Assembly: GCA_934511165.1 (NCBI GenBank)
Contig: CAKSWA010000002.1
Location: 5,531-69,530, forward strand
Length of the DNA stretch: 64,000 nt
Direction of reading: 5' to 3'
Source of the DNA: an uncultured Oscillospiraceae bacterium
GTDB taxonomy: Bacteria; Bacillota; Clostridia; Oscillospirales; Oscillospiraceae
Shown: piece after piece, positions 47,473 through 55,855 of the stretch
How positions within the stretch are numbered: position 1 is the first letter of the stretch
Layout: every line of letters begins with the position of its first letter
Notes under the pieces: generated by a model
Seen by the model: the letters and a program-made list of their open reading frames with translations, nothing else
Told to the model about the DNA's origin: nothing
The model's database searches: none
Made by a program: the position numbers and the translations under genes

Positions 47473-47565
47473 AAGCCTCCCCTTTTAGGGGAGGCAAGCT
47501 GGTTTACTGCACATTTACTTGGCTCCCCTAATAGGGGAGCTGGCAGCGAAGCTGACTGAGGGGTT
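47473..47565. repeat. Modular palindromic repeat, copy G (alpha part shortened)
   Basis: GCCTCCCCTTTTAGGGGAGGC, spacer, GGCTCCCCTAATAGGGGAGC and hairpin CAGCGAAGCTG with GACTGAGGGG. The CCTCCGTC hairpin of the alpha module is missing. Located between alr and the lipoprotein gene. Confidence 0.8.
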
Positions 47566-47583
47566 GGCCCCGCCGAGCGGATC

Positions 47584-48120
47584 TCACTCCAGCACCCACT
47601 CGGTAATTTCCAGCGTCAGAACCTTTTGCCCGCCGCGGGCAATCTCCGCGCCGGTGAGCGCACCGGCCTCGTCCCGCCAGAGCGTCACGCTCTCGCCGTC
47701 CGGAGCGGTGAACGCCGCCGAGGACGAGGCGCAATATTCCATCGCGCCCTGCGTGAGCGCGGCGAGCATGCGCTGCGGCGCGCCGCAGGGGGAGAGCGTT
47801 TCGCTTTGCCCGGCGTCGAGCGATAAGATCACGCCGTCAAACTCCACCGTTGTTTCGCCGTCTTTGGCGTGAACCGATATGCCGGAGACGGTCTCCGGCG
47901 CGGTGAGCGTGATGCGCGTTTCGCCGCCCTTTCGCGCGATGTCTGCGCCGAACAAGGCGGAGGTGCCCTCCCAATGCGCGGTGATCTCTGCGTGGAACGA
48001 TATCCGCTCCGCCGTTTCGACCGCCTCGGCAAACGCCTTCCAGTTTTCCGCGTCCCGCCGCGCACCGCAGCCGGTGAGCAGCAGGGGTATCATCAGTGCG
48101 AACAAAATTGTCCGCTTCAT
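47584..48120 (-). CDS. Putative lipoprotein of unknown function (178 aa)
   Basis: Signal MKRTILFALMIPLLLTGC with lipobox LTGC. The mature domain is beta-rich (ERISFHAEITAHWEGTSALFG ... GETTVEFDGVILSLD), a pattern like lipoprotein-carrier or germination-type domains, but no family is recognised. It is 4 nt downstream of nnrD and is probably cotranscribed with it. Confidence 0.75.
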   Translation of the reverse strand: MKRTILFALMIPLLLTGCGARRDAENWKAFAEAVETAERISFHAEITAHWEGTSALFGADIARKGGETRITLTAPETVSGISVHAKDGETTVEFDGVILSLDAGQSETLSPCGAPQRMLAALTQGAMEYCASSSAAFTAPDGESVTLWRDEAGALTGAEIARGGQKVLTLEITEWVLE

Positions 48121-48124
48121 GATC

Positions 48125-49003
48125 TCACTCCGTGATTTTTTTGAAAATGTACGGCAGTTCTTCGATAATATCCGAGGGCGTCATGCCGTATTCGCCCCGC
48201 TCGATGGCGCACTCGTCGCCCGTCGCAGCATGGACGGCGCACGCGGTGACGGCCGCCTTTTCCGTCTCCATCTGTCCGAGCAGCGCTGCGGCAACGCCGG
48301 TCAGTACGTCGCCGCTGCCGCCCTTCGCCATGCCGGGATTGCCCGCTTCGATGGAGTACAGCCGCCCGGCGGGGTGCGCGATGACCGTGCGGTGCCCCTT
48401 GAGTACCGTGATGCAGCCATACCGCCGCGCAAAGTCCCAGGCGCCGCGCTCGCGCCCGTCAGAGAGCGAGCCGCCGAGACGGAGAAATTCCCCCTCATGC
48501 GGCGTCACGACGATCTCGCCCTGCGCTTCGCGCAGAATATCCGGCGCGAGCGACACTGCCCAGAGCGCGTCCGCGTCAAGGACGATCTTTCCGGGAAACT
48601 TTCGAACGAGCGCTGCGGTGAGCGCCGCCGTACCGTCGCTCCGGCCAAGACCGGGACCGAGCGCGAGCACGCCGCAGCGGGCAAAATATTCCCGCAGCGG
48701 GGAGAATGCGCCGGCGGTGAGCTTGCCGGAAGCGTCGCCCGGCAGGGGAAAGGGCATGGCCTCGTCGTTTTTCACGGCGCACACGCTCCAGATCGCTTCC
48801 GGCACGCCGAGATACACGAGCCCTGCACCGGAGCGAACGGCCGCCCTTGCACAGAGATTCGGCGCGCCGGTATACCCGACGCTTCCGCCCACGATGAGGA
48901 GCTTTCCGTAATCGCCCTTGTGCGTCTCCGGCTTGCGCCGCGGCACGGACACGCCGCCGCGATCCCAGTATACGCGCTGCACCTCCGGCATATTCCCGCC
49001 CAC
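48125..49003 (-). CDS. nnrD: ADP/ATP-dependent (S)-NAD(P)H-hydrate dehydratase
   Basis: A 292-residue repair enzyme that regenerates NAD(P)H from its hydrated form, the C-terminal-YjeF-type ribokinase fold. Motifs: HKGDYGKLLIVGGSVGYTGA, ALGPGLGRSDGTA, IVVTPHEGEFLRLGG, GHRTVIAHPAGRLY, then NPGMAKGGSGDVLTGVAAALLGQ with the catalytic Asp. GTG at 49003 is preferred, with GGAGAGGGTG before it. A longer start at 49066 is possible. The epimerase NnrE partner is not adjacent. Confidence 0.93.
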   Translation of the reverse strand: MGGNMPEVQRVYWDRGGVSVPRRKPETHKGDYGKLLIVGGSVGYTGAPNLCARAAVRSGAGLVYLGVPEAIWSVCAVKNDEAMPFPLPGDASGKLTAGAFSPLREYFARCGVLALGPGLGRSDGTAALTAALVRKFPGKIVLDADALWAVSLAPDILREAQGEIVVTPHEGEFLRLGGSLSDGRERGAWDFARRYGCITVLKGHRTVIAHPAGRLYSIEAGNPGMAKGGSGDVLTGVAAALLGQMETEKAAVTACAVHAATGDECAIERGEYGMTPSDIIEELPYIFKKITE

Positions 49004-49074
49004 GGTTTTCACCCTCTCCGAAAAAAATCCAAAACACATTATAGATTCCCGCGTGCCATTCGTCAAATTTATTC

Positions 49075-49103
49075 TTGCGAAGTGGCGCGCGCTATGGTAT
49101 AAA
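49075..49103 (+). promoter_or_regulatory. Promoter of the pheST T-box transcript
   Basis: TTGCGA - 17 bp - TATAAA with TGG extension. Confidence 0.7.
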
Positions 49104-49109
49104 GAGTAT

Positions 49110-49350
49110 GTTATTTCGCGTTGATCGGGAAAATGACGGAATACCGCCGCAGCAGAGAAGGGTGTCGCCGGCTGAGAGCGCCCCGCGGAAACGGTTTCGT
49201 CTGGTTCGCCCGTGAGCGCCGGCCAATCCCCGGCGGGCTGCGCCCGTTACAGCGCAGGAGAGCGGAGTTTTTATAAAGCTCCGAATGTGGGTGGTACCGC
49301 GGAAGCATGCCTTTCGTCCCTTTGGTGGGATGAAAGGTTTATTTTTTTGT
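49110..49350 (+). promoter_or_regulatory. T-box riboswitch leader of pheST
   Basis: A T-box leader. Stem I elements (AGAGAAGGGTG, GCTGAGAGCGCC) and the antiterminator bulge TGGGTGGTACCGCGG (49287-49302) are typical. It is followed by the terminator hairpin CCTTTCGTCCC/GGGATGAAAGG with a T-run (49310-49350). Uncharged tRNA-Phe is expected to bind and permit transcription. TTC triplets suited to Phe occur in the Stem I region (TGGTTCGCC), but I cannot fix the specifier. Confidence 0.93.
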
Positions 49351-49380
49351 TTTAAGTATTTATCAATACAGGAGGAAGCC

Positions 49381-50406
49381 ATGAAGAAAATGCTGGAAAG
49401 CCTGCGGGAAGCGTCCCGTCAGGCGATCGAAGAAGCCGTAGACATGGACTCGCTCGAAGCGCTGCGCGTCCGGTATCTCGGCAAAAAGGGTGAGCTGACC
49501 GCCATTTTGAAGCAGATGGGTAAGCTCTCCGCCGAGGAGCGTCCCGTGATCGGCCAGCTCGCGAACGAGGTCCGCGGCGAACTGGAAAACGAGATCGAAA
49601 GCCGCAAGAGCGCGCTTGCCGCGCGTCTGCAGGAGGCAAAGCTCCGCACCGAAACGCTCGACGTGACGATGCCGGGCAAGGAAATCTCCCTCGGCAAGAA
49701 GCACGTCATGAACACCGTGCTCGACGAGGTCGTCGATATCTTTATCGGCATGGGCTTTTCCATTGTGGACGGCCCGGAGATCGAGCTTTCCAACTACGAC
49801 TTTGACCGCCTGAACATCCCCGAAAACCACACCGTCCGCGAGTGGACGGACACGTTCTATATCACCGAGGACGAGAAAGTCCATCTCCGCTGCCAGACCT
49901 CCCCGGTGCAGGTGCGCGTGATGGAGAGCACCCGCCCGCCGATCCGCATCCTCTCTCCGGGCCGCGTGTACCGCAAGGACGAGATCGACGCGACCCACTC
50001 CCCGATGTTCCACCAGATCGAAGGCCTCGTCATCGACAAGGGCATCACGATGGGCGATCTTAAGGGCACGCTCAACACCCTTATGAAGAAGCTCTACGGC
50101 CCCGACACCGTGACCCGCTTCCGCCCGCACCACTTCCCGTTCACCGAGCCGAGCTGCGAGATGGACGTGCAGTGCTTCGAGTGCCACGGCAAGGGCTGCC
50201 GTGTGTGCAAGGGCGAGGGCTGGATCGAGCTGCTCGGCGCCGGCATGGTGCATCCGCGCGTGCTCGAAATGAGCGGCATCGACCCGATGGTCTATTCCGG
50301 CTTCGCGTTCGGCGTCGGTCTCGAGCGCCTTGTCATGCGCCGGTTCCAGATCAGCGACATGCGCCTGCTGTACGAAAACGACACCCGGTTCCTGTCCCAG
50401 TTTTAA
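49381..50406 (+). CDS. pheS: Phenylalanyl-tRNA synthetase alpha subunit
   Basis: A 341-residue class II synthetase alpha chain. The N-terminal coiled coil (residues 1-85) is followed by the catalytic core. The motif 2 region is CQTSPVQVRVMES and VYRKDEIDATHSPMFHQIEGLVID, motif 3 is GFAFGVGLERLVMRRF. CFECHGKGCRVCKGEGW is a Cys-rich segment typical of the bacterial alpha subunit. The ATG after GGAGGAAGCC is used. It is cotranscribed with pheT under T-box control. Confidence 0.97.
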   Translation: MKKMLESLREASRQAIEEAVDMDSLEALRVRYLGKKGELTAILKQMGKLSAEERPVIGQLANEVRGELENEIESRKSALAARLQEAKLRTETLDVTMPGKEISLGKKHVMNTVLDEVVDIFIGMGFSIVDGPEIELSNYDFDRLNIPENHTVREWTDTFYITEDEKVHLRCQTSPVQVRVMESTRPPIRILSPGRVYRKDEIDATHSPMFHQIEGLVIDKGITMGDLKGTLNTLMKKLYGPDTVTRFRPHHFPFTEPSCEMDVQCFECHGKGCRVCKGEGWIELLGAGMVHPRVLEMSGIDPMVYSGFAFGVGLERLVMRRFQISDMRLLYENDTRFLSQF

Positions 50407-50418
50407 GGAGGTAGCGAC

Positions 50419-52797
50419 ATGAAACTTTCGAGAGAATGGCTGGGGGAATATACGACCATCGATGCCCCCGATAAGGAATACTGCGACGCGATGACCATGT
50501 CCGGCTCCAAGGTGGAGGGCTGGGAAGTCACCGGCAGCGAAATTGAGCGTGTTGTCGTCGGCCGCGTGGTAGCCATGGAGCGCCACACGAACTCCGACCA
50601 CATGTGGGTCTGCAAAATCGATGTTGGCGGCGAGCGGGAGCTCCAGATCGTCACCGGCGCGCAGAACGTCAATATCGGCGATCTCGTCCCGGTTGCGCTC
50701 GATGGCAGCAAGCTGCCCGGCGGCAAGGAAATCCACACCGGCAAGCTGCGCGGCGAGCTCAGTGAAGGCATGCTCTGCTCGCTCGGCGAGCTCGGCCTGG
50801 AGCAGCGCGACTTCCCCTACGCGATCGAGGACGGCATCTTCATCCTCGAAGAGGACTGCCTCCCCGGCGACGATATCCGCACCGTCTGCGGCCTGAACGA
50901 CAGCGTTGTGGAGTTTGAGATTACGAACAACCGCCCCGACTGCCTTTCCGTGCGCGGTCTCGCCCGCGAGAGCGCCTGCACGTTCCACACGCCCCTGACG
51001 TTTGCCGAGCCCACGGTGACTGCCGGCCACGGCGATATCCATGAAAAGCTCTCCGTGGAGATCAAGGACGCGGAGCTCTGCCCGCGCTACACCGCGCGCA
51101 TGGTGAAAAATATCAAGATCGCCCCGTCGCCGAAGTGGATGCGCCGCCGTCTGCGCGCGTCCGGCGTGCGCCCGATCAACAACATCGTCGATATCACGAA
51201 CTACGTCATGCTCGAGTACGGCCAGCCGATGCACGCGTTCGACTACGCCTGCCTGCACGACGGCAAGATCATCGTCCGCCGCGCCGAAGAGGGCGAATCC
51301 CTCCGGACGCTCGACGGCAACGACCACGCTCTCACGCCCGGCATGCTCGTCATTGCCGACCCCGAGGGCCCCGTCGCGCTCGCGGGCGTGATGGGCGGCG
51401 CGAACAGCGAGATCACCGACGAAACGACGACCATCGTTTTCGAGAGCGCCAACTTCCTCGGCCACTCCATCCGCAAGACGGCCATCGCCCTCGGCATGCG
51501 TACGGACGCCTCCGGCCGGTTCGAGAAGGGACTTGACCCGCTCGCCACCGTCCCAGCGGTTGACCGCGCGTGTGAGCTCGTAGAAATGCTCGGCGCGGGC
51601 GAGGTGTTCGACGGCACGATCGACGTGCTGGCCAAAGCGCCGGAGACGACGTTCATCGAGCTCGACGACAAGCGCATCAACGCGCTGCTCGGCACGGAGA
51701 TTCCCCGCGAGTTCATGGTCGATACGCTCACCTCGCTTGGCTTTGAACTCAACGGCAATACGCTTACCGTCCCCTCCTGGCGCGGCGACTGCACCATGCT
51801 CGCCGATATCGCCGAGGAGTGCGCCCGCTTCTGGGGCTACGACAGGATCGAAGCCACCGACATCCGCGGCGCGGCCACGCAGGGCGGCTACAGCGAAAAG
51901 ACGCTCTTTCTGCAGAAGCTCGGCACGGCCTGCCGCGCCATGGGCTATACCGAGGTCATGACGTATTCGTTCGTGAGCCCGTCGAGCCTTGATAAGATCA
52001 AAGTTCCCGCCGACTCCCCGCTGCGCGATAACTACCGCATCCTCAACCCGCTCGGCGAGGATACGAGCGTCATGCGCACGACGGCGCTGCCCTCCATGCT
52101 CGGCGTGCTATCCACGAATCTCAGCCGCCGCAACATGGAAGCGAAGCTCTATGAAATGGCGACCGTGTACAAGAAGCAGCCCGGCAAGGTGCTGGCCGAC
52201 GAGCGCACCGTGCTCACGCTCGGCGCTTACGGCGGCAATGTGGACTTCTTCGCGCTCAAGGGCGCGGTGGAGGCGCTGCTGTGCGCCGCCCGTACCCCGG
52301 ACGTGCGCTTCACCGCCGATGCGGAGACCGCCGCGTTCCACCCCGGCCGCTGCGCCGCGGTGTGGTCCGGCGATACGCGCCTCGGCACGCTCGGCCAGAT
52401 CCACCCCGACGTGTGCGCGGCCTACGGGCTGGACGGCGCAACGTACTGCGCTGAAATCGACGTCGTGCTGCTGCACGATCTCGAAGGCGCGGAGCCGGTC
52501 TATACGCCGCTGCCGCGTTTCCCGGCCATCACGCGCGACATCGCCGTCGTGTGCGACGCCTCCGTCCCCGTCGGCGAGCTGACCGAGTGCATCCGCAAGG
52601 CGGAAAAGAACGTCCTGCGCGGCGTGAAGCTCTTCGACGTTTACACCGGCGTCGGCATCCCGGAAGGGAAGAAGAGCGTCGCTTTCTCGCTGACGCTCCG
52701 CTCAGACGATGGCACGCTCACCGACGATCACGCCGAGGAAGCCGTCCGCGCGATTCTCGACGCGCTGCGCGAGCAGCACGGCGCGGTCATCCGGTAA
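50419..52797 (+). CDS. pheT: Phenylalanyl-tRNA synthetase beta subunit
   Basis: A 792-residue beta chain with the standard order: tRNA-binding OB domain (~40-150, NSDHMWVCKIDVGGERELQIV), B3/B4 editing domain (~210-390, including TNYVMLEYGQPMHAFD), B5 (~400-475), catalytic-like core (~490-680) and the C-terminal ferredoxin-fold anticodon-binding domain (~700-792). Starts 12 nt after pheS with AGGAGG. Confidence 0.97.
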   Translation: MKLSREWLGEYTTIDAPDKEYCDAMTMSGSKVEGWEVTGSEIERVVVGRVVAMERHTNSDHMWVCKIDVGGERELQIVTGAQNVNIGDLVPVALDGSKLPGGKEIHTGKLRGELSEGMLCSLGELGLEQRDFPYAIEDGIFILEEDCLPGDDIRTVCGLNDSVVEFEITNNRPDCLSVRGLARESACTFHTPLTFAEPTVTAGHGDIHEKLSVEIKDAELCPRYTARMVKNIKIAPSPKWMRRRLRASGVRPINNIVDITNYVMLEYGQPMHAFDYACLHDGKIIVRRAEEGESLRTLDGNDHALTPGMLVIADPEGPVALAGVMGGANSEITDETTTIVFESANFLGHSIRKTAIALGMRTDASGRFEKGLDPLATVPAVDRACELVEMLGAGEVFDGTIDVLAKAPETTFIELDDKRINALLGTEIPREFMVDTLTSLGFELNGNTLTVPSWRGDCTMLADIAEECARFWGYDRIEATDIRGAATQGGYSEKTLFLQKLGTACRAMGYTEVMTYSFVSPSSLDKIKVPADSPLRDNYRILNPLGEDTSVMRTTALPSMLGVLSTNLSRRNMEAKLYEMATVYKKQPGKVLADERTVLTLGAYGGNVDFFALKGAVEALLCAARTPDVRFTADAETAAFHPGRCAAVWSGDTRLGTLGQIHPDVCAAYGLDGATYCAEIDVVLLHDLEGAEPVYTPLPRFPAITRDIAVVCDASVPVGELTECIRKAEKNVLRGVKLFDVYTGVGIPEGKKSVAFSLTLRSDDGTLTDDHAEEAVRAILDALREQHGAVIR

Positions 52798-52805
52798 GAT
52801 TTTCC

Positions 52806-52834
52806 TTGAAACTCGCCCGCTGCTGTGGTATGGT
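52806..52834 (+). promoter_or_regulatory. Promoter of ireB
   Basis: TTGAAA - 17 bp - TATGGT, 39 nt before the start. Confidence 0.6.
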
Positions 52835-52873
52835 AATAGCAGAAAGAATTTTTGACTGAAGGGGGTTGCGGAC

Positions 52874-53122
52874 ATGGGTGACGCCACCAAACCGTTCGCC
52901 ACGGTATCCAATCGCGCACAGATTCGGGAGATTCTCTCCTCGGTATACGACTCGCTGATGCTCAAGGGCTACAACCCCATCAATCAGCTTGTGGGCTACA
53001 TTCTCTCCGAGGACCCCACGTACATTACCAACTACAACAACGCCCGCTCGCTCATCTGCCGCATCGACCGCGACGAGCTGCTGCAGGAGCTGGTGCGCAG
53101 CTATCTTGAGGACAAGGAATAA
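52874..53122 (+). CDS. ireB: IreB family regulatory protein (DUF965)
   Basis: An 82-residue protein of the IreB family, a small helical protein phosphorylated by the IreK kinase in Enterococcus and affecting cephalosporin resistance. The pattern is nearly complete: [35 protein letters not shown], split as [17 protein letters not shown] and [28 protein letters not shown] precedes the ATG. It has a weak terminator hairpin at 53140-53171. Confidence 0.96.
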   Translation: MGDATKPFATVSNRAQIREILSSVYDSLMLKGYNPINQLVGYILSEDPTYITNYNNARSLICRIDRDELLQELVRSYLEDKE

Positions 53123-53139
53123 TTCCATAGAAACAAACA

Positions 53140-53171
53140 GAGCCGCCGGAGATTTCTCCGGCGGCTCTTGT
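53140..53171 (+). terminator. Terminator-like hairpin after ireB
   Basis: AGAGCCGCCGGAGA-TTT-CTCCGGCGGCTCT. The T-run is poor (TGTGTG). Confidence 0.6.
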
Positions 53172-53191
53172 GTGTAGTGATGAATCAATAC

Positions 53192-53229
53192 TTGACAGAG
53201 TGAAAAGCATAATATATCATAAAATGATA
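53192..53229 (+). promoter_or_regulatory. Promoter and operator of the FCD-GntR gene
   Basis: TTGACA - 17 bp - TATCAT. The -10 box is the left arm of a perfect palindrome TATCAT-AAA-ATGATA (53215-53229), so autoregulation is likely. Confidence 0.7.
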
Positions 53230-53252
53230 GTGACTATTTTAGGTGATGACGT

Positions 53253-53972
53253 ATGGATAAAAGCACCATAACGAAGATCGATCGGGCGAAAGTATCGCAA
53301 ATCGTTTTTGACGATCTGAAAAAGCGCATTCTGGTGGATGGCGAATATACTGCAGGAGACCGTCTGCCCTCAGAAAATGAACTGGCAAAGTTGTATGGCG
53401 TGGGCAGAAACTCCGTGCGTTCCGCACTGCAGCGCTTGAGCCATCTGGGGCTGCTGGATATCCGCATGGGCGAGGGGAGCTTCGTCAAGGAATTGAGCTA
53501 TTCCAATTTGACGGATTTGAGCGATGTACTGGCCACGGATGATTCCATGACGCTTCAACTCCATGAGTTCCGCACGGATATCGAGCGCAGCTGTATTAAA
53601 CTGGCGCTGCACCGCGCCAGCAAAGAGCAGCTGGATAAGCTGGAGGAATATGCCTATAAATTGATCACCGCCGCGGAAAACGAAGATGTAGACGAATTTG
53701 TCAAGTGGGACTATGAGTTTCACTATCATCTGTGTACCTGCACCAACAATAAGCTTTACGAAATGGTTTATGCTAGCATCAAAAGCCTTTTTTTGAAGTG
53801 CATGAGGGAAAACATTACTGCGTTTATAGAGGAAAACGAAAACGGCCAGCTTACCAGCGCCAAGAATCATATGCGCCTGGTCGAAGCATTGAAACGGAAG
53901 GATGAGAAGAAGGCCGTTGGCCTGACTACTCTAATTTTGGCGCCTTCGGAGATCAAGCCGCAGGAAAAATGA
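53253..53972 (+). CDS. FadR/FCD-type GntR transcriptional regulator
   Basis: A 239-residue regulator. The winged helix spans ~15-85 (FDDLKKRILVDGEYTAGDRLPSENELAKLYGVGRNSVRSALQRL, split by me at DRLPSENELAKLYGVG). The all-helical FCD ligand domain spans ~95-230 (EFRTDIERSCIKLALHR, EFHYHLCTCTNNKLYEMV) with the acidic and His residues that often hold a metal. It probably senses the sugar acid or related substrate of the next genes. Codon use here is visibly less GC-rich than in neighbours. The gene starts the foreign-looking cassette and has its own terminator. Confidence 0.92.
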   Translation: MDKSTITKIDRAKVSQIVFDDLKKRILVDGEYTAGDRLPSENELAKLYGVGRNSVRSALQRLSHLGLLDIRMGEGSFVKELSYSNLTDLSDVLATDDSMTLQLHEFRTDIERSCIKLALHRASKEQLDKLEEYAYKLITAAENEDVDEFVKWDYEFHYHLCTCTNNKLYEMVYASIKSLFLKCMRENITAFIEENENGQLTSAKNHMRLVEALKRKDEKKAVGLTTLILAPSEIKPQEK

Positions 53973-53988
53973 GAAAAAAAAACAGTGC

Positions 53989-54034
53989 ATTCCGCAAAAT
54001 GTCAACGACAAAGACATTTTGCGGAATCTTTTTG
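53989..54034 (+). terminator. Terminator after the FCD-GntR gene
   Basis: ATTCCGCAAAATGTC / GACATTTTGCGGAAT stem followed by CTTTTTGTTTTG. Confidence 0.85.
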
Positions 54035-54114
54035 TTTTGTAGGGAACGGAGAAAAAACAGCCGGATTCTTGTGCAAAACACGAATTGAAAACGACAATCG
54101 ATTCGATTAAGATG

Positions 54115-54144
54115 TAACCTGTAGCACAGGTTATAGGCTACAAT
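54115..54144 (+). promoter_or_regulatory. Operator and promoter of the permease-dehydratase operon
   Basis: Perfect palindrome TAACCTGT-AGC-ACAGGTTA (54115-54133), containing the GT-N3-AC core of FadR-type operators, occupies the -35 position of a TACAAT -10 box (54139-54144). Confidence 0.65.
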
Positions 54145-54175
54145 TAAAGAAAGCGGAAAGTGAGGAGTTTGTACA

Positions 54176-55531
54176 ATGAACGCTAACGAAAAAGTAAAAC
54201 ACGTCCCTGCACCGCCTCCCGGCAAACTCGGGAAAGCCGAACTCTATTCTCTGTCCATCGGCCAGGTCATTGGCGCCGGCATCATCACCCTGATCGGGCC
54301 GGCTGTAGCGCTGACCGGACAATCTACATGGCTGGCCTATCTTGTGGCCATTCTTCTGGGCTTCCTGCTGATCATGCCCATTCTGTTTTTGACAAGCACA
54401 CTGCGTTTGGGCGGAGGGTATTATTCGATCATCGCCGGACTCGCTGGTGTTAAGCCAGCCGGTATGTACGCTGTGGCGTTTCTCACCCAGCCGCTGACCA
54501 TGTCGCTCTTTGGCGTTTCAATCGGCGTCTATGCAGAATCACTCTGGCCGAGCCTGAATGGCCAGTTGGTAGGTATTGCTTTTCTTACCTTCTTTTTCAT
54601 TGTGAACCTGTTCGGCGTCAATATTATGGCTAAGGTGCAGAAATGGATGACTGTGCTCCTTCTGGCAGCGCTTCTTCTCTTCATTTTCTGCGGCATCCCC
54701 AAAATTGAAAATCCCGTTTTTGCCGTTTCGTCCCCTGGCTTCTTCTCCAACGGCGCTTCCGGTTTCATCGCGGCCGTTTATCTGTTCTCGTACTCTACCT
54801 ATGGTTATGCCTTGACCATGAGCTATGGTAAGGATTCCAAAAACGCCAAGCGGGATATCCCCTGGGCCATTGTCGCCTCCATTCCCACGCTGATCCTCCT
54901 CTACTGCGGCGTCGCAATCGTGGGCACCGGCGTGCTTCCTCTGGATGTTGTAGCAAACAAGCCGCTGACCGATGTGGCGCAGGTGATTCTGTCCAAGCCG
55001 CTCTTTGTACTCTTCATGATCGGCGGTCCCATCATGGCACTCATGACCACCATGAACTCCAGCATGGCATACTACGCTATTCCCATTCAGCAGTCCTGCG
55101 AGGACGGCTGGTTCCCCAAGAGCTTCGCTTCCAAAAACCGCTATGGCGTCTCCTGGAAGATCATGACGGTGATCTATCTGGTTGGCCTGATCCCGCTGGT
55201 ACTGGGCTTTAATATCAGTACCATCACCAAGAATATCATGCTTCTCAACAGCGTGCTCTCCTTCCTGTATTCCTACGCCTACTACCAGCTGCCAAAGAAA
55301 TACCCCGAGGCGTGGGCCAAGTCCAAGCTCCACATGTCGAACGGCGCGTATTACGTTATGGTCACAATCAGCCTTCTGGCCTATATCACAGTGTTCGTTG
55401 ACTCCATGCGTTCGCTCACTCCCGTTATTGCGATCGTCAGTATTGCAGTGATCGTTGCCTGTATGATCTTCGGCTTTGTCCGCTCCAAAAATCCCAACGT
55501 ACAGGTCGAGACCTCCATGTGGGAAGAATAA
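54176..55531 (+). CDS. APC-family amino acid permease
   Basis: A 451-residue secondary transporter of the APC superfamily with twelve helices. The first helix motif is SIGQVIGAGIITLIGPAVAL (Gly-rich unwound region). GQSTWLAYLVAILLG and a mid-protein YLFSYSTYGYALTMSYGKDSKNAKRDIPWAIVASI, split at GKDSKNAKRDIPW, are typical. It probably brings in an amino acid or a charged acid for the dehydratase encoded in the same operon. GAGGAG lies before the ATG. Its codon use is unlike the surrounding GC-rich genes. Confidence 0.93.
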   Translation: MNANEKVKHVPAPPPGKLGKAELYSLSIGQVIGAGIITLIGPAVALTGQSTWLAYLVAILLGFLLIMPILFLTSTLRLGGGYYSIIAGLAGVKPAGMYAVAFLTQPLTMSLFGVSIGVYAESLWPSLNGQLVGIAFLTFFFIVNLFGVNIMAKVQKWMTVLLLAALLLFIFCGIPKIENPVFAVSSPGFFSNGASGFIAAVYLFSYSTYGYALTMSYGKDSKNAKRDIPWAIVASIPTLILLYCGVAIVGTGVLPLDVVANKPLTDVAQVILSKPLFVLFMIGGPIMALMTTMNSSMAYYAIPIQQSCEDGWFPKSFASKNRYGVSWKIMTVIYLVGLIPLVLGFNISTITKNIMLLNSVLSFLYSYAYYQLPKKYPEAWAKSKLHMSNGAYYVMVTISLLAYITVFVDSMRSLTPVIAIVSIAVIVACMIFGFVRSKNPNVQVETSMWEE

Positions 55532-55540
55532 ACCGGGCAA

Positions 55541-55855
55541 ATGGGCAGCATCTTTGAGGTCACTATGCTGATTTGCTTTGGCCTGTCGTGGCCTATTTCC
55601 ATCCGAAAGTCTATTGTCTCGTGTAGCACGAAAGGAAAGAGCATTGCCTTTGAGTATTTTGTGTGGTTGGGATACGCTTTTGGAGTGATGGGAAAGCTGC
55701 TTGCTCCGCAAAAAAGCTATGTACTAATCCCATACTTGCTTAATTTAGTCATGGTAAGCATTGATATCGCCCTCTACGCCCGCAACAAGAAATTGGAAGA
55801 CTGCGCGGTGTCCCATCACGAGATTACCGATGCAGAGAAAGGAATGAAATCATGA
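55541..55855 (+). CDS. Small PQ-loop-like membrane protein
   Basis: A 104-residue protein with three to four helices. The pattern CFGLSWPISIRKSI, KGKSIAFEYFVWLGYAFGVMGK and YLLNLVMVSIDIALYARNKKL resembles half-transporter PQ-loop/SemiSWEET-like proteins found in many Firmicutes, usually unassigned. It overlaps the dehydratase gene by 4 nt. Role in this operon unknown. Confidence 0.75.
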   Translation: MGSIFEVTMLICFGLSWPISIRKSIVSCSTKGKSIAFEYFVWLGYAFGVMGKLLAPQKSYVLIPYLLNLVMVSIDIALYARNKKLEDCAVSHHEITDAEKGMKS

